From Novosphingobium resinovorum (GTDB lineage Bacteria; Pseudomonadota; Alphaproteobacteria; Sphingomonadales; Sphingomonadaceae), in contig NZ_BSFC01000043.1 in assembly GCF_027922145.1 (NCBI RefSeq), positions 1 to 64,000 on the forward strand: 64,000 nucleotides of DNA. Reading direction: 5' to 3'. Under the pieces are notes generated by a model that did not search any database, was not told where the DNA came from, and saw only the letters and a program-made list of their open reading frames with translations. Position 1 is the first letter of the stretch; every line of letters starts with the position of its first letter. Below are positions 1 through 8,510 of the stretch, piece by piece. The position numbers and the translations under genes are program-made.

Positions 1-26
1 GATTAAGCACCGTGGCCGGAATGAGA

Positions 27-212
27 TTATTGCCCGTCATCGCTCGGCTCCTTCTCCACGGCGCCGGCCGCCGCCATCAGGAGGGTCGCCAACCTGGCGA
101 CGACCGTGCTTCGTTCCGCGTCGGTCAGGCCCCGAATCTGTGGCATATCGAGCGGCATGCTCAACTGACGGGTCAGCATCGGTAACGTCGAGGGTGGTGG
201 TAATGCCTTCAT
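27..212 (-). CDS. Small transposon-associated protein, function unknown
   Basis: A 61-residue product if started at the internal ATG (MKALPPPSTL). It has a central ERSTVVARLATLLMAAAG helix and an acidic tail. Small proteins of this kind are often found just before recombinase genes in alphaproteobacterial transposons; this is recalled resemblance, not a search result. No domain or catalytic motif is visible. A second transposon-type reading frame and an IS fragment lie next to it, so it is probably left over from a mobile element whose other genes lie outside the window. Confidence 0.4.
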   Translation of the reverse strand: MKALPPPSTLPMLTRQLSMPLDMPQIRGLTDAERSTVVARLATLLMAAAGAVEKEPSDDGQ

Positions 213-528
213 AGGGCGCCTCCTGGATGGCGGTGAGTCCATCCGACGAAGTCTGCCTGAAACCGCGATCGGTAAGCAGTCTATGAAGCTCCACGAGGCC
301 AGTCACCGCAACCCGCGGTTCGCCCATTGCCATATCAGCGCAAAACGCCCGATCCAGCATCCACTCCGAAACCTGAATGATCTCGCCCGGCCTGATCTCT
401 ACCCGGACAATCGCACCACTGGCCCGATCCTCGCGGCCTTCATACCGAAAACGGCCGCCGTAATATGGATGCCAACGATAATGAAACTCTACCATCTGCC
501 CGACATGGGCAGAATGAACATGTGACGG
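213..528 (-). pseudogene. Transposon-associated hypothetical protein (DUF5372-like), N-terminus lost
   Basis: The reading frame contains VEFHYRWHPYYGGRFRYEG, followed by a beta-rich segment and VELHRLLTDRGF. This resembles the DUF5372-type proteins that accompany recombinase genes in alphaproteobacterial transposons; the family call is tentative. Upstream of about base 528 the frame runs into sequence that, on the other strand, is an IS5-type transposase. The true start has therefore been replaced. The 3' end merges into the following small gene in another frame with no clean stop of its own. Confidence 0.35.
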
Positions 529-533
529 CGGCG

Positions 534-746
534 GCCCGAAACATCTGGGCCAACATTCCCAACCGCTCCAACCGTAAGCAGCGCTTCGGCTTCTCGTCAT
601 GGCTCTACCGCCAGCGTAATCTCGTCGAGCGCTTCTTTAATCGGATCAAGCAGTTCCGGGGCATCGCCACGCGATACGACAAGGACGCTGCCAACTATCT
701 CGCGGCCATCAAGCTCATTTGCGCACGTCTCTGGTGCAACGGGTAA
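534..746 (+). pseudogene. IS5-family transposase, C-terminal fragment
   Basis: About 70 residues match the C-terminal end of IS5-family DDE transposases: NRKQRFGFSSWLYRQRNLVE, then FFNRIKQFRGIATRYDK and a final AANYLAAIKLICARLW. The glutamate of the DDE triad is expected in the NLVERFFNRIK helix and is present. The N-terminal two thirds are missing. The fragment starts abruptly where the opposite-strand transposon gene ends, so it is a scar of a deletion or nested insertion. Confidence 0.7.
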
Positions 747-795
747 TGAGTCTACGCCCTAGATGCGTCCTCGCGCGTGGCTGTAGACTTCGCGC

Positions 796-1173
796 GGGGC
801 CGCCACGCGATACGACGTTCGGCACGATCCGGAGCGCCCCTTCGAGGTACACACGTCGCAGGCCCGCATGACCGCGCTCGGCACCAGCTTCAGCGTCGAT
901 CACAGCGGCGACGGCAGCGAGTTGCGGGTCTTCTCGGGCAAAGTCGGGCTCGAGGCCGCATCTGGGCTGGTGGTTCCGGCCCGGCAATGGGCCATGGTCG
1001 GGGCATCGGCGATCACCGGCCACGGCACGTTCGATCCGGCTGCAGGGGACTGGCAGAGCGACTGGCTCGATGCGCGGGTAATGCCGCTCGGGCGTGCGGT
1101 CGAGCGCCTCGGCCGCTACAGCGCGGCGCCGCTGCGGCTGGGGCAGGCGCGCTTTGCGGCGCTGACGTTTAGC
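796..1173 (+). pseudogene. FecR-type anti-sigma regulator, truncated at both ends
   Basis: The frame reads RYDVRHDPERPFEVHTSQAR, then MTALGTSFSVDHSGDGSELR and VFSGKVGL. This is the FecR domain signature (a variant of the VxTxxAxxxxLGTxF motif), followed by the short C-terminal STN-like segment. The N-terminal anti-sigma region and membrane helix are absent, with an in-frame TAG at 784-786 and the IS scar just upstream. The 3' end runs straight into the convergent tetR gene without a natural stop. FecR normally sits between a FecI sigma factor and a TonB receptor. The receptor at 3.8 kb may once have been its partner, but that is inference. Confidence 0.65.
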
Positions 1174-1184
1174 CGGTCAGTCAT

Positions 1185-1775
1185 TCAGCTGGGCAACTTC
1201 AGCAAGGCGCTGGCCACGTTGCGGGCATTGGCTGCGAGTTCCTCGTCCGGTAGTTCGCCAGCAGTCCAGAAGGACAACACGCCGCGAAAGGCGAAGGCCA
1301 GGTGCCTTGCCAAAGCCGGTAGCGCTTGATCCTGTCCGTTCTCGCTCAGGCCCTCGCCCGTCCCGAGCGCCAGGGTCCATAGGGCGGTGGACTGCGCCAG
1401 CACTTCGCCATGTGTCGGCCCCGACGTGCCGAGCCATCCCATCACCGCGCGGTTCACACGCGGTTCTTCCAACATCAACTCAACCATCGTGGCAACCGCC
1501 AGCAAAACGCGCTGGCCGGCATTGTCAAGGCGGGGCTTGTCCGCGAACCTCTGGGTCGCGGTTGCGATCCGCCGCGCCGACAGGGCATGCATGATCGCGG
1601 CCTTGCTGCCGAATTGGTTGAACGGTGTGGCGAAACTGACACCCGCTTCCGTCGCCAGATCACGCATGGAAAATTCCGCTTTGCCATCGCGCAGCAGGTG
1701 CTCGGCCGCATCGATGACTCGATTGCGCACCGGTTCACCACGCGAACCGGTCGAGGGGGGCTTGATGGACGTCAT
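1185..1775 (-). CDS. TetR/AcrR-family transcriptional regulator
   Basis: 196 residues, typical TetR length. The N-terminal helix-turn-helix is clear: RNRVIDAAEHLLRDGKAEFS, then MRDLATEAGVS and FNQFGSKAAI (residues about 17-60). The C-terminal ligand domain is helical and not assignable to a ligand. It diverges from the short-chain dehydrogenase gene at 1826, and a 14-bp perfect palindrome sits between the two starts, so autorepression plus repression of the dehydrogenase is the simplest reading. Its 3' end abuts the broken fecR gene. Confidence 0.9.
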   Translation of the reverse strand: MTSIKPPSTGSRGEPVRNRVIDAAEHLLRDGKAEFSMRDLATEAGVSFATPFNQFGSKAAIMHALSARRIATATQRFADKPRLDNAGQRVLLAVATMVELMLEEPRVNRAVMGWLGTSGPTHGEVLAQSTALWTLALGTGEGLSENGQDQALPALARHLAFAFRGVLSFWTAGELPDEELAANARNVASALLKLPS

Positions 1776-1784
1776 CTCAATAAA

Positions 1785-1798
1785 TATATCATGATATA
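1785..1798. promoter_or_regulatory. Candidate TetR operator between tetR and the SDR gene
   Basis: TATATCATGATATA is a perfect 14-bp palindrome. It lies 10 bp upstream of the tetR start codon and 27 bp upstream of the divergent dehydrogenase start, in an otherwise short 50-bp gap. Length, symmetry and position fit a TetR-dimer site. The AT-rich stretch could also serve as a -10 region. Confidence 0.55.
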
Positions 1799-1825
1799 GT
1801 TGATGTTCGAATCATGGAGTAAGCC

Positions 1826-2671
1826 ATGTCAGTAGCCATCCCAAAGACTTTCCTGATCACCGGCGTCAGTTCGGGTCTGGGCCGGGCCTTTGCCGAGGGC
1901 GCGCTGGGCGCCGATCATGTCGTCATCGGCACTGTGCGGACACCCGCCGATGCCGAGAGCTTTGCGGCGCTTGCGCCCGGCCGGACGCATCCGTTGTTGC
2001 TGGACGTGACGCATCTGGACGCGGTTGCGGACATGGTGGCGGCTGCAGAGCAGCGGGTCGGACCGATCGATGTGCTCGTCAACAATGCCGGCTATGGCCA
2101 TGAGGGGGCGCTGGAGGAATCGTCGATGGACGACCTGCAACGCCAGTTCGCCGCTAATGTTTTCGGCCCCGTGGCAATGATCAAGGCGCTCTTGCCCGGC
2201 ATGCGCGAGCGGCGGCGCGGCCATATCATCAACGTGACGTCGATGGGCGGGTTCATTACCATGCCCGGCATCAGCTTCTATTGCGGAAGCAAGTTCGCGT
2301 TGGAGGGGATTTCCGAAGCGCTGGGTAAGGAAGTAGCGCCCTTCGGCATCCGGGTGACGGCTCTGGCGCCCGGCCAGTTCCGCACCGACTGGGCCGGGCG
2401 GTCGATGGACCGCGCTCCGCGCAGCATTGCCGACTATGACGCGATCATGGACCCTATCCGGGTAGCGCGTCAGGCCAAAAGCGGGCACCAGCCCGGCGAT
2501 CCGGCGCGTGCGGCGCGGGCTTTGCTGGCGCTGGTGGAGGCGCCAGCCCCGCCGACGCGCCTGTTTCTGGGGCACGATGCGCTGGACCTCGTCCGAAGCA
2601 AACTTGACGGCATGGAAGCGGAAATCGCGCAGTGGCGCGGGCTGTCGCAGTCCACTAGCTTTGTGCTCTGA
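1826..2671 (+). CDS. Short-chain dehydrogenase/reductase (SDR family oxidoreductase)
   Basis: 281 residues with a complete classical SDR core: cofactor motif TGVSSGLG near residue 13, NNAG near 87, a catalytic serine in INVTSMGG, and the YxxxK pair in FYCGSK. It is expected to be a cytosolic NAD(P)H-dependent oxidoreductase; the substrate cannot be told from sequence. A GGAG ribosome site precedes the ATG. It is the only gene facing away from the adjacent tetR and is probably its target. The C-terminal extension after the Rossmann core (about residues 235-281) is usual for the larger SDRs annotated simply as oxidoreductase. Confidence 0.9.
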   Translation: MSVAIPKTFLITGVSSGLGRAFAEGALGADHVVIGTVRTPADAESFAALAPGRTHPLLLDVTHLDAVADMVAAAEQRVGPIDVLVNNAGYGHEGALEESSMDDLQRQFAANVFGPVAMIKALLPGMRERRRGHIINVTSMGGFITMPGISFYCGSKFALEGISEALGKEVAPFGIRVTALAPGQFRTDWAGRSMDRAPRSIADYDAIMDPIRVARQAKSGHQPGDPARAARALLALVEAPAPPTRLFLGHDALDLVRSKLDGMEAEIAQWRGLSQSTSFVL

Positions 2672-2838
2672 CCGTTAAGGACCGATCGTCCCCTAAGCGA
2701 AAGAGATAGACGATGTTTTGAATAGCGCCCTTGAGCAGGGTGCATACGCTCGGCAGCCTGCCCGCATTCCGCTGGCGGCCTAAATGTTCGCGCGTCATGG
2801 CCGGATTACCCCCCGTTCTGCTCCGGCATCACTTATCT

Positions 2839-3685
2839 AGGCTCAGGAGCTATTAAAATGTTTTGCAGAGCAGAAGATCGGTTGATTTAATGGTGGCGCA
2901 AGGAGGCGTTGCGATAAGTGATCTGATCTGACTTTCGGAGGCGCAGATGCGCCGGATCGAGCCGTATTCTCCGCCGTCGCACGGCTTGCCACGAGTGGAT
3001 GATCGCCGGATCATCAGCGGCATCGTCTTTGTTATCAGGAACGGCTTGCGATGGCGCGATGCTCCTGCCGACTATGGTCCACCCAAGACGATCTACAATC
3101 GCTTTGTTCGTTGGAGCCGCCTCGGGGTATTTAAAGATCGTCGCCGCCCTTTCGGCGCAGGGCGGCAAGCCCGACCAGTTAATGATCAATGCTACCCATT
3201 TGAAAGCGCACCGAACAGCCGCCAGCCTACTCAAAAAGGGGCTGTTCCCCCGAAGTATCGGACGCACCAGAGGCGGCCTGAACTTCAAGTTCCAATATCG
3301 TATGCGACGGCAGAGGCATGCCGTTGATCATGCTGCTCAGCGAGGGACAGATGAGCGACTTCAAAGGCGCTGCCTTGATGCTCGACGCCTTGCCTCACGC
3401 CAAAGCTCTGCTCGGCGACTGAGGCTATGTACCGACTGGTTCCGCAAGGCGCTCGCAGAGCGCAGACATCACCGCCTGCATCCCGTCAAAGAGGAACCGA
3501 AAGGTCCCTATAACACATGATGCTATGCTCAATCGCCAACGCCGCAGAATCGAGAACATGTTCGCCAGGCTCACGGATTGGCACCGCATCCATACTCGCT
3601 ACGACCAATGCGCGCGCACCATCATTTCCGCTATCTGCATTGCCGCAACCATCACCTTCTGGATCAATCAATCAGTCCTGAGCCT
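2839..3685 (+). mobile_element. Decayed IS5-family insertion sequence
   Basis: Ten-base inverted ends AGGCTCAGGA (2839-2848) and its complement (3676-3685) enclose a disrupted IS5-type transposase. The total of about 847 bp is normal for the family. Flanking bases are TA-rich (TATCTA on the left, TTAGCT on the right), but no exact target duplication is clear, as expected for an old copy. It separates the tetR/SDR pair from the TonB receptor. Confidence 0.7.
2914..3685 (+). pseudogene. IS5-family transposase with several disabling mutations
   Basis: Recognisable pieces lie in successive frames: RRIEPYSPPSHGLPRVDDRR and GIVFVIRNGLRWRDAPADYG (frame 1), KPDQLMINATHLKAHRTAAS and SLLKKGLFP (frame 2), then RRRIENMFARLTDWHRIHTR and YDQCARTI near the end. 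INATHLKAHRTA holds the first DDE aspartate position, changed to N (INAT where the family has IDAT). There is an in-frame TGA just before the conserved LSEAQMRR and at least two frameshifts, so it cannot make a working protein. Confidence 0.8.
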
Positions 3686-3818
3686 TAGCTACAAAGAGAA
3701 ATATTTCTCATTTATATCATAATTCATCGAATCGTCATGGCCGGGACGCGGAACTGTCATTCTCGCCGCCTAGTGGCTGCCCCTGCAAACGAATTCATTC
3801 ATTTCGGGGCAAATCTCA

Positions 3819-6467
3819 ATGCGTATCACCAAGCGTGCGCTGGCGTCGTCAGCGTCGGTAATCCTGTTCGCCTGCGTCGCCGCTTCGGCTTCGGCCCAGA
3901 CGATACCGGCACCGACGTCAGCAACGGCAGGCGAAATCAACGGCGAGGACATCGTTGTCACCGGCAGTTACGCTCGCAGCCTGCGCGCCGCGACCGAGGC
4001 GAAGCGCACCGCGTCGTACCAGGTGGACTCGATCAATTCGACCGACATCGGCAAGTTCCCCACCCAGAACGTCGCTGAAGCGCTGCAGCTGGTCACCGGC
4101 GTCGCCATCACCCGTCCGCGCGGTGAAGGCCTGAACGTCAGCGTTCGTGGCCTTGGCCCGCAGTTCCAGAACACCCTGCTGAACGGCAGCCCGGTGGCGG
4201 TGAACGAAGTGATCGAGAACGGCGGCGCCGCCGGTCGCCAGTTCCGCTTCGAGATGCTCCCTGCCGAGTTCACCTCCAGCATTGACGTGGTAAAGACGCC
4301 CACCGGCGACATGACCGAGGGCGCGCTGGGCGGCAACATCAACGTCAAGACCTTCGAGCCCTTCGACGTCGGCACCAAGACCACGCTCAACTTGCGCGGC
4401 ACGTATACCGAGCAGACCGGCAAGGTTAAGCCGAACGCTACGCTCATCACCAGCTGGGTCAACAAGGACGACACCTTCGGCATCCTCGTCGGTGCCCAGT
4501 ACTGGGCCAAGGACGTGCGCAACGACCGCTGGTACAACGCCGGCTGGTACAAGGACCGCTTCGCCTCGCAGCTGGGCCAGACCGGGCTCTACCTGCCCAC
4601 CCGCACCCGCGCCACGGTCGAGACCGAAAAGCGCGAGCGTCTTTCGGGCATGCTGTCGATGCAGTGGCGCCCGAACCCGGAGATGACGACGACGCTGAAC
4701 GTCCTCGCCACCCGCCTCGACGTGGCTTACGACGAGTTCGGCCTCGACATCTATCCCGACGACACCAGCGTCGCCGGTCACCGCCCGACCATCGTGCCGG
4801 GCAGCACCGTGATCGACGGTGATACCGTGGTGAAGGCGACGATCAACGACGTGCGCTTCATGGCCTCGCGCGAGTACAGCCTCAACCGCCACGACTTGTT
4901 CAACGTCGGCCTGCGCCAGACGTGGGACCATGACGACTGGCATGTCGCGGGAACGGTGAACTGGTCCTACGCGCACAGCTATCACCCCAGCTACGACGTC
5001 GGCACCGTGCGCAGCCGCGCGATGTTCTTCGCGCCGCTGACGTACGATGCGACGCGCGGCTACAAGGAAGTGCCGGACTTCAACACCACCGTCGATCCGA
5101 CCAACCCCGCCAATTACCAGCTGTACCAGTTCAACATCGCGCCCAAGAACAGCAAGGACTGGAACTTCTACGCCCGCGGCGACGTGGCGCACGATTTCGA
5201 CGGCTTCCTCTCGAAGATCGCGGTCGGCGGCGAGTATCAGTTCCGCAAGCGCGACTATTCGCGCCGCGACTTCATCGTGAACCCCGTGGCGGGCACGCCG
5301 CTGTCGAGCCTCGGTTCGGGCGCCTACGAGCAGCTGCCGTTCGACGATTACCTCGGCGGCCTTGGCGGCAACATCCCGCGCAACTTCCTGGTGCCGGTGA
5401 CCAGCGCCTATCTGGATGCGTTCTTCACTTCGGATGTCGAAAATTCGGCGCTGACCCCGGCCGACCTCGCCGCTTCGTTCCGCACCACCGAGAAGATTCT
5501 GAGCGCCTATGTGCGTGCGGACTACGACTTCTCGCTGGGTTCGGTTTCGATCACCGGCAACGTGGGCCTGCGCTATGTCCACACCGATCAGATCGCCAGC
5601 GGCAACTTGCGCACCGGCAACACGATCACCCCGGTGAGCTATCCCAAGACGTTCAACAACGTCCTGCCCAGCTTCAACTTGCGCGCCGAACTGACGCCGT
5701 CGTTCATCGGTCGCCTTAGCGCCAGCCGCGTACTGACCCGTCCGAACGTGACCGACAGCGCCCCGCGCATCACCATCTCGACCGACGCGCCGACCGCCAG
5801 TGGCGGCAACCCGGACCTCGTGCCGTTCCTCGCCACGCAGTTCGACGGTTCGCTGGAATGGTACTTCAACAAGTCCGGCTCGCTCACCGGCGCGGTGTTC
5901 TACAAGGCGATGGATGACTACATCACCCAGCAGAACGTGCCGATCGACATTCCGGGCCGCGGCACGGTGCAGTTGAGCACGCAGGTCAACGGCGGCGACG
6001 CCAAGGTCTACGGCTTCGAGGCCGCCTACCAGCAGGTATTCACCTTCCTGCCGCAGCCGTTCGACGGCCTGGGCTTCCAGGCGTCGTACACCCGCACCTC
6101 GGTCAAGGCGAACTACACCGCCGGTTCGCGCGTTATCAAGGACGAGATGATCGGCCTGTCGAAGAACAGCTTCAACGTGGTCGGCTTCTTCGAGAAGGGT
6201 CCGGTTTCGACCCGCCTGTCCTACGTCTGGCGCGACCGTTATCTGTCCGGCACTGGCAGCACCACGCAGGCGCCGACCTACACCGCCTCGTTCGGCTCGC
6301 TCGACGGCTCGCTGGCCTATCGCCTGACCAGCAACGTGACGCTCAGCCTGGAAGCGATCAACATCGCCAAGGCCCGCCAGTACACCTACAACGACCTGCC
6401 GATCCGCTACGGCGACATCAACGATTACGGCCGCACGATCCTGTTCGGCGCGCGGGCCGAATTCTGA
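3819..6467 (+). CDS. TonB-dependent receptor (Caulobacter-type, large)
   Basis: 882 residues. A signal peptide ends in ASASA-Q near residue 26, followed by a TonB-box-like segment (EDIVVTGS), the plug domain (FPTQNVAEALQLVTGVAIT, then RGLGPQFQNTLLNG) and a long 22-strand-type barrel ending in the outer-membrane signal GARAEF. It imports a bulky substrate across the outer membrane using TonB energy. The plug segment EGALGGNINVKT is typical of Caulobacter/sphingomonad carbohydrate-type receptors. Its stop codon overlaps the start of a phospholipase-C-like gene, which suggests that the substrate is an inositol- or phosphate-containing compound; this is inference. Confidence 0.92.
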   Translation: MRITKRALASSASVILFACVAASASAQTIPAPTSATAGEINGEDIVVTGSYARSLRAATEAKRTASYQVDSINSTDIGKFPTQNVAEALQLVTGVAITRPRGEGLNVSVRGLGPQFQNTLLNGSPVAVNEVIENGGAAGRQFRFEMLPAEFTSSIDVVKTPTGDMTEGALGGNINVKTFEPFDVGTKTTLNLRGTYTEQTGKVKPNATLITSWVNKDDTFGILVGAQYWAKDVRNDRWYNAGWYKDRFASQLGQTGLYLPTRTRATVETEKRERLSGMLSMQWRPNPEMTTTLNVLATRLDVAYDEFGLDIYPDDTSVAGHRPTIVPGSTVIDGDTVVKATINDVRFMASREYSLNRHDLFNVGLRQTWDHDDWHVAGTVNWSYAHSYHPSYDVGTVRSRAMFFAPLTYDATRGYKEVPDFNTTVDPTNPANYQLYQFNIAPKNSKDWNFYARGDVAHDFDGFLSKIAVGGEYQFRKRDYSRRDFIVNPVAGTPLSSLGSGAYEQLPFDDYLGGLGGNIPRNFLVPVTSAYLDAFFTSDVENSALTPADLAASFRTTEKILSAYVRADYDFSLGSVSITGNVGLRYVHTDQIASGNLRTGNTITPVSYPKTFNNVLPSFNLRAELTPSFIGRLSASRVLTRPNVTDSAPRITISTDAPTASGGNPDLVPFLATQFDGSLEWYFNKSGSLTGAVFYKAMDDYITQQNVPIDIPGRGTVQLSTQVNGGDAKVYGFEAAYQQVFTFLPQPFDGLGFQASYTRTSVKANYTAGSRVIKDEMIGLSKNSFNVVGFFEKGPVSTRLSYVWRDRYLSGTGSTTQAPTYTASFGSLDGSLAYRLTSNVTLSLEAINIAKARQYTYNDLPIRYGDINDYGRTILFGARAEF

Positions 6468-7606
6468 TGCGCGGCGTCAGGGCAAAAAGCACCGCAATCC
6501 TGCTGGCGGCACTAGCGTTCGGGGGGGCTTCGGCCTCCCCGGCCTCTGCGGGTGAGGGCGAAGCACTGCGGATGAATGACATTCAGGTCATTGGTTCGCA
6601 CAACAGCTACAAGACGCGCATTCCAGCCGCTATCATGGCTGAACTGCGCCGCCGCGATCCGAAGATGGCCGAGGCGCTGGACTATTACCATCTGCCGCTG
6701 AGCGCCCAGCTCGACGCAGGCGTCCGGCAGCTGGAAATCGACATATTCGCGGACCCCAAGGGTGGCCGGTTTGCCCACCCGAAGGGCGAGGCGCTGCTTT
6801 CGGACGCCGAACGGGCGCACGCACGTGAGGATGGCTTCGATCAGGCGGCGATGCTGAAGCAGGGCTTCAAGGTCCAGCATATCCCCGATGTCGACTATCA
6901 CGTCGTCTGCGCCACACTAATCCGGTGTCTTGGCGAAGTAGATGCCTGGTCGCGCGCGCATCCCGGCCATCTGCCGATCATGATAACCCTCAATGCCGCC
7001 GACACGCCCAACACGCACGGCCTCACGCAGCCCCTACCGCTCGACGATGCGGGACTGCTCGATGCACTCGACGCGGAAATCCGCAAGGCGCTGCCCGGCA
7101 AGCGGCTCATCACGCCTGACGAGGTGCGCGGCAAGGCCGCCACTCTGGCCCAGGCGGTGAAGACCACCGGCTGGCCGACCCTCAAGGCAGCGCGAGGACG
7201 CATCTACGTCCTGTTCGATGTGCGCAGTGCCGTTTCGGACGCTTACCGTTCGGGCCATCCTTCGCTGCGCGGCCGGGCGATGTTCGGCTGGTATCCCGAT
7301 GGCGAGGCGGAAAGCGCGATCCAGATCGTGCAGGATCCGCTCGTAGACGGGGCGAAGATCCGTGATTGGGTGAAATCCGGCGTGATCATCCGCACCCGCA
7401 CCGACGCCAACACGGTCGAGGCGCGGGCTCATGACTTCGCCAAGACACAGGCGGCGGAGCAAAGCGGCGCACAAGCGGTGAGCACGGATTATTATCCGGG
7501 CGCACCCGATCCGCTTGGCCTGCACTTCAGCGTGACCCTGCCGGACGGTGCCATGGCGCGCTGCAATCCGGTACGCGTGACCAGCGCCTGTACGATCAAG
7601 CCCTGA
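6467..7606 (+). CDS. Exported phosphoinositide phospholipase C-like protein (Ca2+-dependent type)
   Basis: 379 residues with a signal peptide (cleavage after about residue 28, ASAG). QVIGSHNSYKTRIP holds the first catalytic histidine region and is followed by RQLEIDIFAD with metal-binding acidic residues, then LPIMITLNAADT and YVLFDV. These fit the Ca2+-dependent PI-PLC family found in bacteria. It probably cleaves a phosphodiester in the periplasm or outside the cell. TGATG overlap with the upstream receptor gene implies translational coupling. The start is fixed by that overlap. Its stop codon lies inside a 13-bp tandem duplication. Confidence 0.8.
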   Translation: MRGVRAKSTAILLAALAFGGASASPASAGEGEALRMNDIQVIGSHNSYKTRIPAAIMAELRRRDPKMAEALDYYHLPLSAQLDAGVRQLEIDIFADPKGGRFAHPKGEALLSDAERAHAREDGFDQAAMLKQGFKVQHIPDVDYHVVCATLIRCLGEVDAWSRAHPGHLPIMITLNAADTPNTHGLTQPLPLDDAGLLDALDAEIRKALPGKRLITPDEVRGKAATLAQAVKTTGWPTLKAARGRIYVLFDVRSAVSDAYRSGHPSLRGRAMFGWYPDGEAESAIQIVQDPLVDGAKIRDWVKSGVIIRTRTDANTVEARAHDFAKTQAAEQSGAQAVSTDYYPGAPDPLGLHFSVTLPDGAMARCNPVRVTSACTIKP

Positions 7607-7629
7607 GATGAAAGGCTGAGATGAAAGGC
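7604..7629. repeat. 13-bp tandem duplication at the end of the phospholipase gene
   Basis: TGAGATGAAAGGC occurs twice without a gap (7604-7616 and 7617-7629). The first copy carries the phospholipase stop TGA and a spare ATG; the second carries the ATG of the following receptor remnant. It looks like a replication-slippage duplication. Confidence 0.8.
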
Positions 7630-8127
7630 TGGCGCAAGTTCGCCGTTCCGGCATTAGCAGCAGTCGGGCTGGTCCAGCCGGCGGCGGCGCGTGAACCGGT
7701 TCGTCCCGATCTGGTGACGGACAGGCCGTGCTGGTCATGCGGCACGGGATTCGCGCGCCGCGCTGCCTGTGCCGGATCGCGGCAAGGCCTCGATATCTCC
7801 GCGATACCGCTTGGCATCGTCGAGAGAATGGAGGTCGTCCCCGATGGCGCCTCCGAGATCTACGGGGCCGACGCGGTGGCGGGCGTCGTCAATGTCATCC
7901 TGCGGCGCGACTTTGACGGTGTGGAAGCCCGCGCCGATCTGGGGGGCGCCACTGACGGAGCCGGCTGGCGCCAGCAATACGGCCTCGTCGCAGGAAAGAT
8001 CTGGAGCAGCGGCGCTCTCGTTGCAGCATACCAATACCAGGATATCGAGGGCATCCTGTCCTCTCAGCGCAGCGTGTCGGCCAATCGCCCCGGCCTCATG
8101 CTGCTTCCCGATCAGCGGCAAATTTAG
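7621..8127 (+). pseudogene. TonB-dependent receptor remnant (signal peptide plus part of plug)
   Basis: A signal-peptide-like start (KFAVPALAAVGLVQPAAA) is joined by a garbled stretch to a good plug-domain fragment: LDISAIPLGIVERMEVVPDG, then ASEIYGADAVAGVVNVILRR. A little barrel sequence follows (QYGLVAGKIWSSGALVAAYQ), and the frame ends at residue 168 where a complete receptor would need 800-1000. Both the region before the plug fragment and nearly all of the barrel are missing, so this is a deletion product and unlikely to be functional. Confidence 0.75.
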
Positions 8128-8510
8128 CCATGCATCTGGCATGCTACAGAGGGCCTAGTTTTGTCGACACCCGCCGGAGTAGCGGACGGTCCGAACGTAG
8201 TGAACGAAATTGTGGTGCTGAGGGACTTAGAAGGGTCGACGGCAGAATACTTGCTTGCACCCGTTCAAGTCGTTTGGTCTCGCAGATGTTTTTCACAGAA
8301 CCTGCCGTTCAGCAGGTCCTCGCTCCCATCGACCTGCACGACTGAATTTGGGATCTTCGACCCGCCGATTTCGGTTGAATATTGGATAGCCGACATTCCC
8401 TCATTAAGCGATGCTACCAATCGTTCCGGTTGGTTCGCACTGGCGCTGTATCGGCGCACTGATTACTTGAAGTTCGCCTTTTCGAACAACGTCCTCGCCT
8501 GTTTCCCAGT
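8128..8510. other. Intergenic stretch without a supported gene
   Basis: About 380 bp between the receptor remnant and the GH130 gene. Short open frames exist, but none has a ribosome site or a recognisable product, and base composition is less GC-rich than in the neighbours. It is probably leftover sequence from the deletion that truncated the receptor gene. Confidence 0.5.

Noticed and set aside
3918..5582. Long antisense open frame opposite the first TonB receptor
   Set aside because: High-GC codon shadow: the plus strand has a signal peptide, plug and barrel, whereas the antisense frame has no domain, ribosome site or promoter.
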